64,000 bases of DNA from Coprinellus micaceus (GCA_951394405.1 OX596340.1:992001-1056000), one strand, 5' to 3'; shown: positions 35,150 through 47,217, counted from the stretch's first letter. Made by a program: numbers and translations. Notes: generated by a model not told the origin, from the letters alone.

Positions 35150-38100
35150 ATGGCCTGCCTCAACAAGCTCGCTATTCGAGGGATTCGGTCGTTCGACGAC
35201 AAACAAATCTCTATCATCGAGTTCTTCTCCCCAGTGACTGTCATCGTTGGCCACAACGGCAGCGGCAAGACGACTATCATCGAGTGCCTCAAGTATGCAA
35301 CTACGGGCGAGCAGCCGCCCAATACGAGGGGAGGCGCCTTTGTGCACGACCCCAAAATGGCGAATGAGAAGGAAGTGAAGGCGCAGGTCAAGCTGCGATT
35401 CAACGCCGCCAATGGGACGCGGATGCTGGCTGTTCGCAACCTGAGTGTCACAGTGAAAAAGACGTCGGGATTGACTATGAAAACCCTGGAGAGTATTTTG
35501 GCGTTGGCAGATGGAAATGTTGAAAAGGGCGGGAAGGTGCGTTAACTACCATATCGAAATGGCTAGGTATTGACTGCTCGCAGAGAGGCGTCATTTCGAC
35601 AAAGTGCGCGGAAATGGACGCAGAGATCCCTCAGCTACTCGGTGTATCCAAAGCAGTGCTCGAAAACGTTATTTTCTGCCACCAAGAGGACTCATACTGG
35701 CCCCTGGCCGAGCCCTCCATCCTCAAGAAAAAGTTTGACGACATCTTCGAAGCGACACGGTACACCAAGGCCCTGGACAACATCAAGAGCCTGCGCAAGG
35801 ATCGTTTAGCGGAACTCAAGGCCGAGAAAGAGCGACTCATCAGCCTGTCACGCGAAAAGCAACACCTAGACAAGCTCAAGGGAAAGGTCAAGGACCAGAA
35901 AGCGAGCATTGCGACGAAGGAAATTGAGGAGGAGAACGCCAAGAAGGAGTTCAATCGAGTGTCAAATGCCAACCGTGAATTCTACGAGAAGAACGCAGTG
36001 TTCCGGGAGCTCTACAAAGACATCGCGCAGTGGGAAGAAAGGAAACAGGATGCGAAGAAGGAGCTAGAGAATGCCCGGAACAGCAACTTCGAGGAGCTAC
36101 CTGGTCAGTGTTGATCACCTGTGGCGACGCAAAACTAAACGAGTGTGGCAGGTACCGACGAGGAGCTGAATTTGAAGATGGGCCAATTCAACCAGCACAT
36201 CGAAAGGCAGCGACAGGCTCTGCTCCAGGAGGAGAGGGGAAAGCAGGACATTGAGGACGAAATTCTTGCTCTCCGCGATCAGCACACCGACCTACTCTCC
36301 TTGAAAGGCAAGCTCAGTGCTGAGGCCGATGCCCAGAAAACTCGCCTCGCGGAGAGAGAGAACTTGCTCCGCGAAGCCGCAAAGCAGTATAACATTCCTG
36401 TTCCAGAACAGAGGATGGAACGCGATGCTGTCGCTGAAGTCGTATCCAGGCTCCAGGAGGCCCAACGGAGGCAAAAGTCCGAGTTTGAGAGAATCCAGGT
36501 AGGCGGTCGTGACTGTCCTTTACAGTATGCTAATGACCTTTTCAGACGGAGTTGAGTGAGAAGTCAGACGAGTACCACTCGAAAATCAGAAAACTCGAGA
36601 ACGAAGCTCAAGCATTCAAGACTCAACGACAAACTCTCCGCGACCAACTGCAAGACCGTCAAACCTCGATTCGCACAACGGAGCGTCAATTGGACGCGCA
36701 GTCAGGTCTGGAAATCAGCCTCCAGACAACGCAAGATGAAATCAGGGAGAAGAGGGCTCGAGTCGACAAGATCAAGGCCGACATCTTGGACGCTAAGCAT
36801 GACGAGAAGATTCAGCAGAAGACTGATCAGTCGCGCCGCCTGGACGAGAAGCGGGAGTCACTGTTGGAGGAGAGTCGAGTCCTTAGTATGCAGGCTGATT
36901 CCAGAGCGAAGCTGGATCTGAAGCGGGCCGAAATCAAGGCGAAGACCTTGGAGAGGGAGACCACGTAGGGACCTTCGCCCTTCTGTTGTGGTCAAAGTCT
37001 GACTATTTTTAGACAACGAGCGGTATCGCTGAGATTCGAAGAGCTCACGAGTGAAGCGCCTATTTCCAATGACATGGAAACGGAGATTGACCGAGTCATA
37101 CGGTGAGTTGGCGGGTGTTCGTTCGCTCTCAAGAACAACGCCAACTCTGCATTCTAGCAAGAAGGAATACGAGCAAGATGAAATCGACCGCGACGCAAGG
37201 ACAGCCAAGTCAACCCTAGAGAACCTGGAAACGAGCCTTGTGAACGTCAAGTCTGAAATTGCTGCAAAGCAGAAGGAAGCGCGCGGTAAGTAGTGCAACA
37301 TGACGTACACCGGACACATAACTCAAGCTCAATTGGGTACCTCCCAGAATATGACACCAAAATCGCAATCACCATCGGAAAGGGAGAGGAAGACGGGTTC
37401 GACACATTGGAAGAAGCTCTCCGTGAGTCGAAACTGGACCTGGAAGAGCTGCGAAAGGATCAAAATAGTTCCCTCGGATCCGTCGCTGTCTACGAGAAGA
37501 TCCTAAATGTCGGCAAGGAGGAAGGCCACTGCTTGGCCTGTAACCGTGAATTTGAGGACGACGAATTTGCCAAGTTCACAGCCCACGTCAGTTTTTGTTC
37601 TCCTGGGTTTAACCTGTGTACGTTGGGCTGACGGGTGCCTGAACTTCACTTAGGTCAAAGCTCTTATTGCTCAAGAAGCAAAGGCGAAACCCAAGGGGGC
37701 AATCTCAGTGTATGAAAACCAGCATCAGACCTACCTCGACCTCAAGCCCATCGACATCCGCCGCACGGAACTCTTACAAAAGGATATTCCTGTGCTGAAA
37801 GACAAGCTAGAAGAGGAAGAGGAGAAACGCCCAGTGCTGGTTACTCAAGCCGATACGGTGGGTTTCAAGCATTTTGATAGATCTCCCGACTCAATGTTGA
37901 CGTATCGGCACGCCTGGTAGCTCGGGGAGAAGCTGGACAACCTCAAGCAACTCGTCAAAAGTCTCGGGGACCTGAAGCACCAGACAGCGACCATCGATCG
38001 ATTGAAGAAGGAGATCGACCGGACGAAAAGCGAGGTCGGCGATCTTGAGACAGAGTTGTCAATGACTGGGACGACGAGGACAGTTGACGATGTCCAGAAC

Positions 38101-39960
38101 GAACTCAACGAAATTACGACTGCACTGTAAGCCACTCTGATTCTGCTTTTCATGTATGAAATTGACTTTCGTACCACAGCCGCGCCATTGAGAAGGAGAA
38201 AACTGGGCTGATCGCTGAGAAGGAGCGACTACAGAATGCTCTGAGGACGTTCGAGTCGAAGTGCCACCAGCTCGAGCTTGATGAGCAAAAATCCTTGAAC
38301 AAGCTCAGCGAGCTGAAATCGCTCTCAGAGCGCCAGGAGCAAATGAAGGAGGACGTCGTGACGTTCCAGGCCCAGATCAAGGTATGCATCGACTACCTCT
38401 CCGACAAAAAGACAGAAATTGAGTAATATAACTAGGAACTCGATGCCAAAATCTCAGCAGCACAAGCACCGATCCAGGCGTTGGAGGGGGAGCATAAGCG
38501 AATGCAGGACGAATTCAACGCCAAGCTGACCCTTTCGCAGACGCGCCTCCAGGAACTCAACATGGTGGTCGATCGTATCATGTCTGTCACCAAGCAAATT
38601 GAGAGGTTCGCAGTTCTAAGCCGTCGCATCATTTCCTCTCTCTGATTATGATCCCTGCAGATACATGAAGGATAAACGCGGTCGCAGTCTCGACGACTGC
38701 TTGATCAACATCAGGGACTGCGAAGAGGAACTCAATGCGACGAATGGCAGACTCGAGGATTGCCGCACCAACATCAAGGGGATCGAAAAGGAGATCAGCG
38801 ACGCCGGAGCTTCGAATGCGAACCTGCGCGAGAATATCCGTATTCGGAAACTGCGCAGCAGCATTGCAGAATGGGAGAAGAAGATTCTGGAGTCAAATGT
38901 GGCGGAGGCTGCGAAGGCGAAGCAGGAATTCGAAAAGCTATGGCCCAGGATGAAGGAGCACGAGGGGAAACTGAGTACTGAGGCAAGTGGTGGAGGCTGC
39001 AGGGCAGTTCAAAGAAGCTGATAAGTCGCCCTTCCACAGTATAACCATTTGGGTGGAGAGCTCAGTTCGATGCGGGCGCAGCTCAAGGGGTTGGAGCACG
39101 ACATGAAAGAGTTCAAGGACATCAACAAAGACTATACCGACCAATTGATCCGAGTGAAGGTGTGCAATCCTTATTGCTTCTCCCATGTGTCGCGGTTTTA
39201 GCTACTATTCCGTCCTTCAGATCGCCGACATGGCCAACAACGACTTGGAGAAGTACGCCAAGGCCCTTGACAAGTACGTTTCTTGTTCTTTCCCATCACC
39301 ATAGCTCCAACCTTCTACCAGCGCCATCATGAAATATCACGGCTTGAAGATGGAAGAAGTCAATGACACGATGAAGCACCTTTGGAACAAGACCTACCAG
39401 GGAACGGATATCGACGGCATCAAAATCAAGTCGGATGTCGAAGGTGGTGCCTCGAAGCGGTCGTACAATTACCGTGTCGTCATGACCAAGGACCAGGTCG
39501 AGATGGACATGCGGGGTCGATGCTCGGCTGGTCAGAAGATGCTGGCGTCTATCATCATTCGTCTGGCTCTATCAGATTCGTTTGGCCAGAATTGTGGTAT
39601 CCTCGCCCTGGATGAGCCAACGAACGCTTTGGATACTGAGAATATTGATGCGTTGGCTGAGAGTCTCGTCGAGTGAGTGGACTCGCTCTTATATCGCCGT
39701 TAGTGCTCGGCCTGACGGGTTACGACCAGTATCATCAATGAGAGGAAGTCGCACGCGAACTTTCAGCTCGTCATCATCACACATGACGAGAACTTCCTGC
39801 GGAAGTTGGGACAGGCGAACGTCATGGAAAATTACTGGTGCGCCCCATCCTTTCGCCAGATGGTGCGCAAGCATGCTCATACTGAAACCCACCTATTCAC
39901 AGGCGTGTCGTTCGAGACTCACGGCAGAAATCGATCATCGAGCGCCAACGGTTCCGATGA
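35150..39960 (+). CDS. RAD50: DNA double-strand-break repair ATPase Rad50 (MRN complex)
   Basis: About 1,300 residues in some 17 exons. N-terminal ATPase half: [14 protein letters not shown], Walker [10 protein letters not shown] (residues 34-42), then [13 protein letters not shown]. Long coiled coils flank the zinc hook CLAC (37530-37541, Cys-x-x-Cys in [14 protein letters not shown]). The C-terminal half has [20 protein letters not shown] (ABC signature, about 39510-39570), Walker [15 protein letters not shown], and [13 protein letters not shown] (H-loop). It ends IIERQRFR with TGA at 39958-39960. Rad50 dimerises through the hook and with Mre11 and Nbs1 tethers and resects broken ends. All key motifs are present, so the protein looks intact. 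The ATG at 35150 gives the canonical start. Some coiled-coil exon borders are approximate. Confidence 0.95.
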
Positions 39961-40256
39961 ACCGTGACGGGTTCTCGGTATGACCTTGTCTTTTTATTCT
40001 CTCTCTCGCACACGCAGATACTTACTCACAACGCTTTGCTATTCTATCCATTCGCTTTCCTTTCTTCACGGACTCGTCTATCTTGCTATTCATTCTACGC
40101 CTCGTGTACGATCCATTTCCCCGTGTAACGTGTCGAATCCTCAAAAGGGATATGCTGGCTTTGTCATCGACGTCATAGCGTCAAGTGGCCGAGAGCACTA
40201 CCGAACGGGCCATCTTCTCCTCTCATTGTCCCCCATCGAAGGGACGGAACACCATC

Positions 40257-41509
40257 ATGCAGCGCTTGGATCACGACGTCGTCCCTTCGATCCTTGAAAA
40301 GGCCTACCACCGAGTCGATCCCAACTTGTGGAGTGGCGATCCTGTGGACAATATCGATAGAGCTACCCTTGCCTCGTGCGCCCTTGTCAACTCAAGCTGG
40401 AGAGCCCTTGCGCAGACCCTGCTGTTTAAAAGTGTTAAAACCAACCCTACATTCCGCAAAGCCTTCCTTCACGCGGAATTGGATGAATCCAAGAACGCCC
40501 TCCTGCACCATGTGCGTATTGTCCGCGTTGGATGCCTCACCGACGCCTCAACCGAGATCATCGCCCTACTCGACCGTTGTACCCTCCTCCATACCCTAAC
40601 GTTCAACTGGACGAACATGAAGCTCATGTCGGGGGGCATGATTAACAAACTAAGCCAGATCGCGGATTCGCGACCTCTTGCTCTTCGGTCACTTCATATC
40701 CTTCGACAAACTCCATACGATCTCGAACGACCCCCATCAACAAGGATGTACCAGCTTCTCGCACTGCTCAGTACCCTGAAATCCCTATGGCTAGCCCGAG
40801 GATTAACAGTCGGATTTGTTCCATACCAATGTAGGGAGCTACATTTCAACAGCCAGTTGCGCGATCTACGCCTAGAAGACGAAATTGTGTCGCAGACAAC
40901 CCTCCAATGGCTCCTCCAGGCATCACAAGCATCAATCCACCTGCTCGACTTCGGGTTTCCACTAGCCCAAGATAGGCACAGCTGGATGGCGAATACTCTC
41001 AGGCCATACTGCAGTTCTATACGCTCGCTGCGTTTTACGACGGCATTCACCCACGTAGCGGCAGTCATCGCCCAAATGTGTACAAGGCTCGAGGAGCTGA
41101 TGATGGACATTGGACAGAACGATCAACCCCTTGTCCTCCCCACCATTTACCCTACTTTGAAGCACCTCTTGGTCCTCATTAAGAACTTCGTCCCCCGATT
41201 CTCTGCTTCAGAGGTGGCGAGGTCTCTCATCGAGTTCGTCAAGTCCCATCCACATCTTCGCTCCCTTCGTCTTTGGGGTAGTTGGATTAGACTTTTGAGA
41301 AATCAAGAGGTACTCCGTGACCTACAGGATGTGTGCACAACGAGTGGGATAGAGCTGCAGTTGACGGAGTGCACCACATGGGCGGTGAGCATTTCATTTT
41401 GATGCCGTGCCGTCTGGTATAGGGGTTAACAATGCTTTCGGAATAGGATGATGTGTATCGGGTGGCCCGCTCCCCTCCTCGTGAGCCCATCGCGGTAGAC
41501 TCGGCCTAA
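40257..41509 (+). CDS. F-box-like protein, diverged paralogue without the RRRS tail
   Basis: Exons 40257-41384 and 41447-41509 give 396 residues. The N-terminus (DVVPSILEKAYHRVD, ASCALVNSSWRALAQTLLFKS) is F-box-like. The body has leucine-rich segments (LRSLHILR, LRSLRFTTAF, MCTRLEELMM, LKHLLVLI, LRSLRLWGSW). The 3' intron is at the same place as in the paralogues, phase 0 after TTWA. The last exon encodes DDVYRVARSPPREP and a short end, keeping the D-(E/D)-(M/V) opening but not the FPRRRS motif. An in-frame ATG at 40185 would add 24 residues that other members lack, so I prefer 40257. It starts about 300 bp after RAD50. Confidence 0.72.
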
Positions 41510-42170
41510 TAGCATTTTCTAAAGTAGCGACAGGTATGTCGTGTGCGATTCCCCACCTAATGCGAACTTCCGGAAAGTCCATACCATTCAAATATTTTCA
41601 ATTAAGCGCCCATCGTCCTGTTCGCTCCTTCATTCCCGCCTTGAATACAAAATGCCTCATCTGTTCAAATGCAGTAGTCTGCGTCAAAGGCTATGTGCAG
41701 GCATGAAGTCCGGCTGCAGCCACACCACATGGTTCTCGAGCCTCCGCTCAACCATCCACTGTTCCTTGGCCATCGCCTTGAAGCTCATCCCGACCGCCGG
41801 TATCATATCTGCGTTATCATTGGACACGATTGACATGCGTCAAGCAGGGTCGAAGCTGGGCAGGGGTCGTGATACCCCGCAACCAACCCGCAACCCACTA
41901 CTCGCGGAACAGCGCACTATTGACACCGATTCGGCCTGGGCGCCTAATTGCAGCTAAGCTCGGCTTCGCCCCTCCTCGATCCCCTGACGAGCGCCTTTAC
42001 CCACAGAACGACCCAATTGATAGTTGCTGATCACGGTTCACCTCTTTCTAGGACCCTCGGCTCGGAGTTCCCACGCTGGACAGCGTCGAAAAGCTAGGGA
42101 AGGGAAGGGCCTGTGCGCGCCACGATCGGGATGTCATTCAATCGCACCCCAGAGGACGATCTGATCAGTT

Positions 42171-42198
42171 CAGATCTGCACAGATCTGCACAGGTCTG
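42171..42198 (+). repeat. 10-bp tandem repeat, about 2.8 copies
   Basis: Unit CAGATCTGCA repeated twice, then a partial CAGGTCTG. Contains AGATCT palindromes; could be a dimeric binding site or slippage. Confidence 0.5.
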
Positions 42199-42241
42199 GT
42201 GAAGGCAGTTCCGTTATCTGGCCTTACCTGTCCTTGTCAGA

Positions 42242-42248
42242 TATATAA
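42242..42248 (+). promoter_or_regulatory. TATA-like element of the hemerythrin-like gene
   Basis: TATATAA, 114 bp before the ATG at 42362. Confidence 0.35.
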
Positions 42249-42361
42249 CTGTTGATCATTTCGTCCTCTGCGGGTCAACGCGTTTCAGAAGCAGGCTATA
42301 AGTACAGGTGCGAACAGTGTGTTCTCATCCTCATCTTCGGATTCGTCTTCCCCTCTCGACG

Positions 42362-43281
42362 ATGACCTCAGACGGACCCACACATGGCAGCGACGACTGG
42401 AGCAGCCCTTTCCCGACGATCGCCCTCCCCTCTTACCCACTCACTGCAGCTCTAGCAGACGACTTTGGGGGCAACATCGCCGGAGAGATGGCGTTGGTCC
42501 ACAACGCCATCATCCGGAGTCTCAATGCTGTTTGGCACAACGCTGTTCTCGTCTCGGCGAAGGACGTCCCGGCGTTTATTAGCTACGCGAAGTCGGCGGT
42601 TGGTACGCTTCACGAGCATCACCATACCGAAGAGGAAATCTTCTTTCCTGTACTCGCCAGAGAAGGTCTCGCTCAGATAGTAGAGGGAAACATAGAGCAG
42701 CACAAGGCGTTCCATGATGCGATGGAGGCCCTCGACGAGCACCTTAATGGCCTCGAGCGAAGGCCGGAGGAATACGATGCGGAGAGACTGAGGGAGATCT
42801 TAGAGAAGCTCGGAGGTCCATTGGTTCAGCACCTTCACGATGAGGTGCAGCAACTTTATGCACTTATCTTCGCCGTCTCCGTATTCACCTCGCGCGCACA
42901 GATCCCAACACTTCATCCAGACAATATGCGCAAGATTGACAAGAAGGTTCTCGATAAGCTGTGCAGTGGTCAGTGCTTTCGGGATGTTAAGACCTCGTTT
43001 TGTGCAGCTGATTGACGTGAAAATGCAGACCTTGACGCACACATCAAGTCTCAAGGGGGATTCACGACCGCTATACCATTCATGGTCACAGCTCACAAGC
43101 CGGAAGATTCGCCTGCCTGGGTGTGTATGTCTCCCATATACTGTTGATGGCGCTCTGACCCCAGAGCCATTGTATCTAGCCACCCTTCCCGGGCCCCCTT
43201 CGCTGGCTTGTAAAGAATGTGTTCGGACGGGTTCATTCGAGGTTCGTCGCTCGCGCTATTCTTGTCGAAGGTGGAGATTGA
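42362..43281 (+). CDS. Hemerythrin-like domain protein
   Basis: Four exons, about 240 residues. Helix 1 carries GEMALVHNAIIRSLNAVWH. Helix 2 carries TLHEHHHTEEEIFFPVLA (His/Glu ligand pairs). Helix 3 carries NIEQHKAFHDAMEALDEHL, and helix 4 LVQHLHDE continuing, across an intron, IPTLHPDNM. These His/Glu/Asp positions are those that bind a di-iron centre in hemerythrins. A C-terminal exon joined at 43180 gives PPFPGPLRWLVKNVFGRVHS, a block shared by fungal cytosolic hemerythrin-like proteins. Exon 2-3 uses donor GTCAGT. Role is unknown; oxygen, NO or iron sensing is possible. The final exon choice (intron about 43120-43179) is supported by that conserved W-PP-PGPLRWLVKN block. TGA at 43279-43281. 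Confidence 0.8.
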
Positions 43282-43505
43282 CCATCCCGTATAAAATTTT
43301 AGCTGGTGGAAATTTGCACCATATGACCTCTCAGGAAACCCACAAAAGTACTCACCCACAACATGAGCAGTGCTGGACCCACACATCACAATCCAGAGAT
43401 ATATTGGGACATTTACTATGCAATCTCTCTACATCTTCCTGCTATCTCCACTCTACCGTCTACTATATCTCCTGAGAGTGCTATTCCGATCGCTGCTTGC
43501 CCTTC

Positions 43506-43808
43506 ATGCCTCAAATTATACACCACTTAATCCCCGCTATTCGTCGGGAGGTTTATTACGAGTGCGATGTCATAGATCCTACTCGGAATGAGCTCGTCGT
43601 GAATAGGGCTACAATTTGTGCTTGCGCTCTCACCAGCTCAGCGCGGACCCATATTGCGCAGAAGCTAGTCCTCAAGGGCGTCTATTTCAATTCCCCGTTC
43701 ATCGATACCTTCCTTGCCGTCAACACCCCTCCAGGTCGTGTCGCGTCGCTGACACGCCCGCATAGCCAATTCGACATTCCTTCCGTAGCCTCAAAGGGAA
43801 CAATTTGA
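43506..43808 (+). pseudogene. truncated F-box-like relic
   Basis: PQIIHHLIPAIRREVYYECD, then ATICACALTSSARTHIAQKL and LKGVYFNSPFIDTFLAVN, aligns with the first ~85 residues of the intact paralogues. It then degenerates and stops at 43806-43808. No leucine-rich body, 3' intron or tail is recognisable downstream. Probably a broken copy rather than a short functional gene. Confidence 0.6.
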
Positions 43809-44718
43809 ACTTTTGGAGGACAAGGTAGCTCACAAAGGTAGTAATGTAATTTTGGGTCTCCTCCTCGAAGGTTCTATTCCTCGGGATAACCTAGACGAAG
43901 TTTATTTTTTGTTCGGAGGTGATCGCGACCTTGTTCGTCTCGGAGGCGTGCACCTTGAAGCGGCGGTATGAGATTCCACTCTTGTTATGGGCGGGATCCC
44001 TGCATGGAGCACTTGGGGAGACTCTTGAATCGCGGTTTGTGTGTTTTGGATCCAGTAAACTGGCTCTCCCTGCTCTGCGAAGTGCAGTCTTTCGGTCTCG
44101 GGGGAGATATACATGGTCGGCACTTGGTGTCCTGAGCGAACCTGATTATGAGGAGCCATGGGTCAGAAAAACGCCTCGCTGAGACAAGGCACATCTTACC
44201 GGACTTCAATTTTGTGGGCGGAAGTCAGACAGCCTTGCTGGCCACAGCCTGCGCTTATATACTGCAGCGGGAGTAACGTGATGCTGCGCACCGCTCCTAC
44301 TGACTCGTGCATCGTCACCTGCTGGGGGCGCAGGGCCAAAATGAAGCCATATTATTATGGCACCTCGTGTGAACGTAAATTGATCTGCGGACTGCGACCA
44401 CCGAGGCGCCGAAAGCGCAGTCACCTGGATCAGGCGCCTAAGTGGTCGGTTAAGCGCCCAGCGTGACCAAGAATAGACGTCACGCTCTGGTCACGCTGTG
44501 ACGCGACATCCTATTTCCAGCTGCGACGCGGTTCAACCGCAGCGCCCAGCAACTCGGAGTAGCCCCGCAGTAAGAGAGGTGAAGAAACATTGTATTTAAG
44601 CTTCGATTGTGTTTGAGGGATTGGTCATTTCAGACCATCCCACATATTTTCGAAGGACGGTGAGTTTAACCGCATCGATCTGAACGCTGTGCAATGCAGG
44701 CTCATCTTCCACGTAGTC
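43809..44718. other. gene-free interval
   Basis: 910 bp between the relic and the next F-box-like gene. The only structure I see is the inverted repeat at 44459-44498. Open frames are short and unsupported. Confidence 0.4.
44459..44498. repeat. perfect 11-bp inverted repeat with GTGAC half-sites
   Basis: CAGCGTGACCA (44459-44469) and TGGTCACGCTG (44488-44498), 18 bp apart. Another GACGTCAC lies in the spacer. About 220 bp upstream of the F-box-like ATG at 44719. Confidence 0.6.
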
Positions 44719-45910
44719 ATGTCAGAATTGCCCGAGGATATCGTCTCCCTCGTTCTTGAGGAGGTATACTACCTCAACGAGGCTGGTCGTCCATTCGAGC
44801 ATGCACCCAACCGCACCCTCCTTCGCTCTTGTGCCCTGGTCAACTCGCTATGGAGCGGCCCAGCCCAAACGTTGCTGTTCAAGAGCGTCACCTTCACTCC
44901 ACAATTCGTGGAAACCTTCCTCGGGGGTGACACGAACGAATCGCGGCGTGCCCTCCTCCAGCACGTTCGTATTGCAACAGCTTTACCATGGGATGCCGCG
45001 TACGACATCGATGAACTGGGGAAGACCATCGCGACGTGCATCGAGCGCTGCACCGCGTTGTACGAGCTCGGTATCCACGCGGGCGGCCCGGTCTCGTTTT
45101 CCGACGAGGTGGTGGATAGTTTAAGCCAAGTCTCACAGTCCCGCCCCGTACCCCTGCGGTCCCTTCATATCCACGAATGCGGTGTCCAATCCCGCGTGGT
45201 GCAACAGCTGGTATCCACCTTCCCCACCATCGAGTTCCTCTGGATCAACTGCGAGGTCGGGTTGCCACCCAAGGTGGGGCTTGATTGCAAGACGCAACTA
45301 TACGAACTTCGACTCACGCGGAACCTCCGCATCGAGTTTTTCCAATGGCTCCTTCAATGCTCCGAGGGTTCGCTGCAGGTCCTGGAGCTCCGCGACCTGC
45401 CAGGCCGGGCAACGAGGGATACGCTACGCCCTTATTGCCACACCGTACGGTCTCTCCGGCTTATGCCTTTCAACCAGATATCAGCGGAGGTCGTCGCGAT
45501 GTGCACGAATCTCGAGGAGCTGTTGTTGATGGGTATCCCGAATATCTTCCCCCTTCCCAAAGTGTTGCCAGCGACCTTGCATCATTTGGAGATTGTGTTG
45601 GTCACCGTGGTCACTCAGCGCACGAGACTTGCCCAGGTCACGGATGTCGTGAAGAGGCATGCGCCGTTGAGGCTGCTTAGCCTTAGAGGACCAGCGAAGG
45701 GGATTGCCGACTTTCCTGAATTGGAGGAGGCTTGCAGGAGCCATGGCGTTGTATTGGACGTCGACGATGGCGGCGTTTGGCCGGTAGGTGTTGTGAATTA
45801 TTGTGTGAAGAGTTTGTCGCTCATACGTTGCCGCGTAGGTCGAAGCATCTGTGAAAACCGTCACGTTCCCTCGCCGCCGTTCGGTCTCCAATTTCAACCT
45901 CATGAATTAG
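44719..45910 (+). CDS. F-box-like protein with leucine-rich body and C-terminal RRRSxS tail
   Basis: Exons 44719-45783 and 45839-45910 give 378 residues; exon 1 is exactly the length (1,065 nt) of exon 1 in the 14.9-kb gene. F-box-like start SELPEDIVSLVLEEVYYL, SCALVNSLWSGPAQTLLFKS; leucine-rich body LRSLHIHE, YELRLTRNL, LQVLELRDL, VRSLRLMPF, LEELLLMG, LHHLEIVL, LRLLSLRG. The phase-0 intron follows WP. Exon 2 encodes VEASVKTVTFPRRRSVSN and ends LMN. If not spliced, exon 1 reads through into 46041 with unrelated sequence, so splicing is preferred. It likely acts as an SCF substrate adaptor, inferred only from the F-box-like domain. ATG 44719 matches paralogue starts. Confidence 0.78.
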
Positions 45911-46182
45911 GGTACCCGCGAGTCGGGATGGGATTTGGCATCGTTTCTCCGTCCGAATGTAGCTTAGACAGAGAAGAACGATCTATGTGCCTCACTGGCA
46001 GCCAAGCTCGTTGTGTTCATGAATGTCGATGTTCAAGTTGAGAGTGAGCGCTTCAGCCGGGGTTGGTTCAGTCGGAGTAGCCAAACATGTTATGTCAGCG
46101 AATATTTGATCGCCCCAGACGCCGGCCTCGTCCACCGAAAGTTCGCGTTCGTGACGGTTCCTCCTCCTCGTCCCAACCCAAA

Positions 46183-47217
46183 ATGCTATCTCTCGCTCGG
46201 GGCTGCTCAAGGCCTGCAGCGCTCCAACCTCTCTCTGTAGCCGCCTCAAGAGGTTTCGCAACCGAATCCAGAAAACCCATACCCGCCGGGAACCTTCCCG
46301 TGGGCGATGCCAGCAATGCCGCCTGGAGGAAGGGCAAGCTCCCCGTGAGGGAGGACCACGGGCTCTATGCGTTCTTCAGGAGAAAGGAGGATGAGAAGCT
46401 CACCGGAGAGGGCGCGTATGAGACCGTCGAGTCAGCGCGGAGGGACGTTACTGGTGAGTAATAGCCGTTACGTTTTGTTCGCGCGAGACGGAAGTGTGAA
46501 CTGGCATTGCTTAGGACGTGCGTGGAAGGCTTCGGAGCTGCGGTTGAAGAGCTTCAAGGACCTGCATACCCTTTGGTATGTGACGTTGAGGGAACGAAAC
46601 CTTTTAGCCACGCAGAGGGAGGAAGCACGGAGGGCGGGTATCAAGACTGGCCTCCCTGCGCAAACGGCTATGGCTGGACATGTGCGTTATCCAATTAATA
46701 TTCTCTTTCATGACTTGAGCTCGCAATGTAGTGCCGAAAAACTATGGCTCGTATCAAGGCCGTTATGAACGAGCGACGCCTCGCGTACACAGGCGCCGTC
46801 AAGCTCTTCGCGGAGCGCAAGGAAGAAATCCAGGACCTCCAATTCATGCAACTGCATCGGAATTTGGTTCTCGAAGCTGAGAAGAAGCTCGTCGAGTTCC
46901 AGACGAACGGAAGGGCGATACGGAAAGAGCACGCCAAGAGGTACGCACAGGCGAAGAAGGAGTTGGAGGCAGAGGGTCTCCTTCCTCCCGCTGCCGAAGT
47001 CACCGCCGAGGCTGCTCCCGTTCCGAAGACCGAGCTCTCAACACCTGCGGAGGAGGAGCTTGTTGAGGCCGCTGCCCCGACCCCCACTCCCTCGGAGCCG
47101 TTGGAGAAGCAGCAGAAGGAGGAGCCCGCTATTCCGATAGGTTCTGACCCCAAGTCCGCCCTCGACACGGCTGCCGCTGGGTTGTTCGGAGATTCCGTTA
47201 CGTCGAAGAAGGATTAG
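46183..47217 (+). CDS. MRPL4: Mitochondrial large-subunit ribosomal protein uL29m (Mrpl4/MRPL47)
   Basis: Three exons, about 300 residues. An Arg/Ser/Ala-rich N-terminal presequence ([20 protein letters not shown]) targets the matrix. It is followed by [20 protein letters not shown] and [20 protein letters not shown], the uL29 helical hairpin (exon joins at GTGAGTAAT...TTAG). Then, after a second intron, [14 protein letters not shown]. The C-terminal ~70 residues are Glu/Pro/Ala-rich and poorly conserved. uL29 sits near the peptide exit tunnel of the mitoribosome. The first intron splits TG|GA before CGTGCGTGGAAG. TAG at 47215-47217. It converges with SDHAF1 164 bp away. Confidence 0.9.

Larger units (their letters stand above)
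41510..42361. other. gene-free interval
   Basis: 852 bp; small frames only. It contains a short tandem repeat (42171-42198) and a TATA-like element before the hemerythrin gene. Confidence 0.4.

Noticed and set aside
41541..41957. 138-residue plus-strand frame after the 40-kb F-box-like gene
   Set aside because: No domain or splice support and composition of untranslated sequence.
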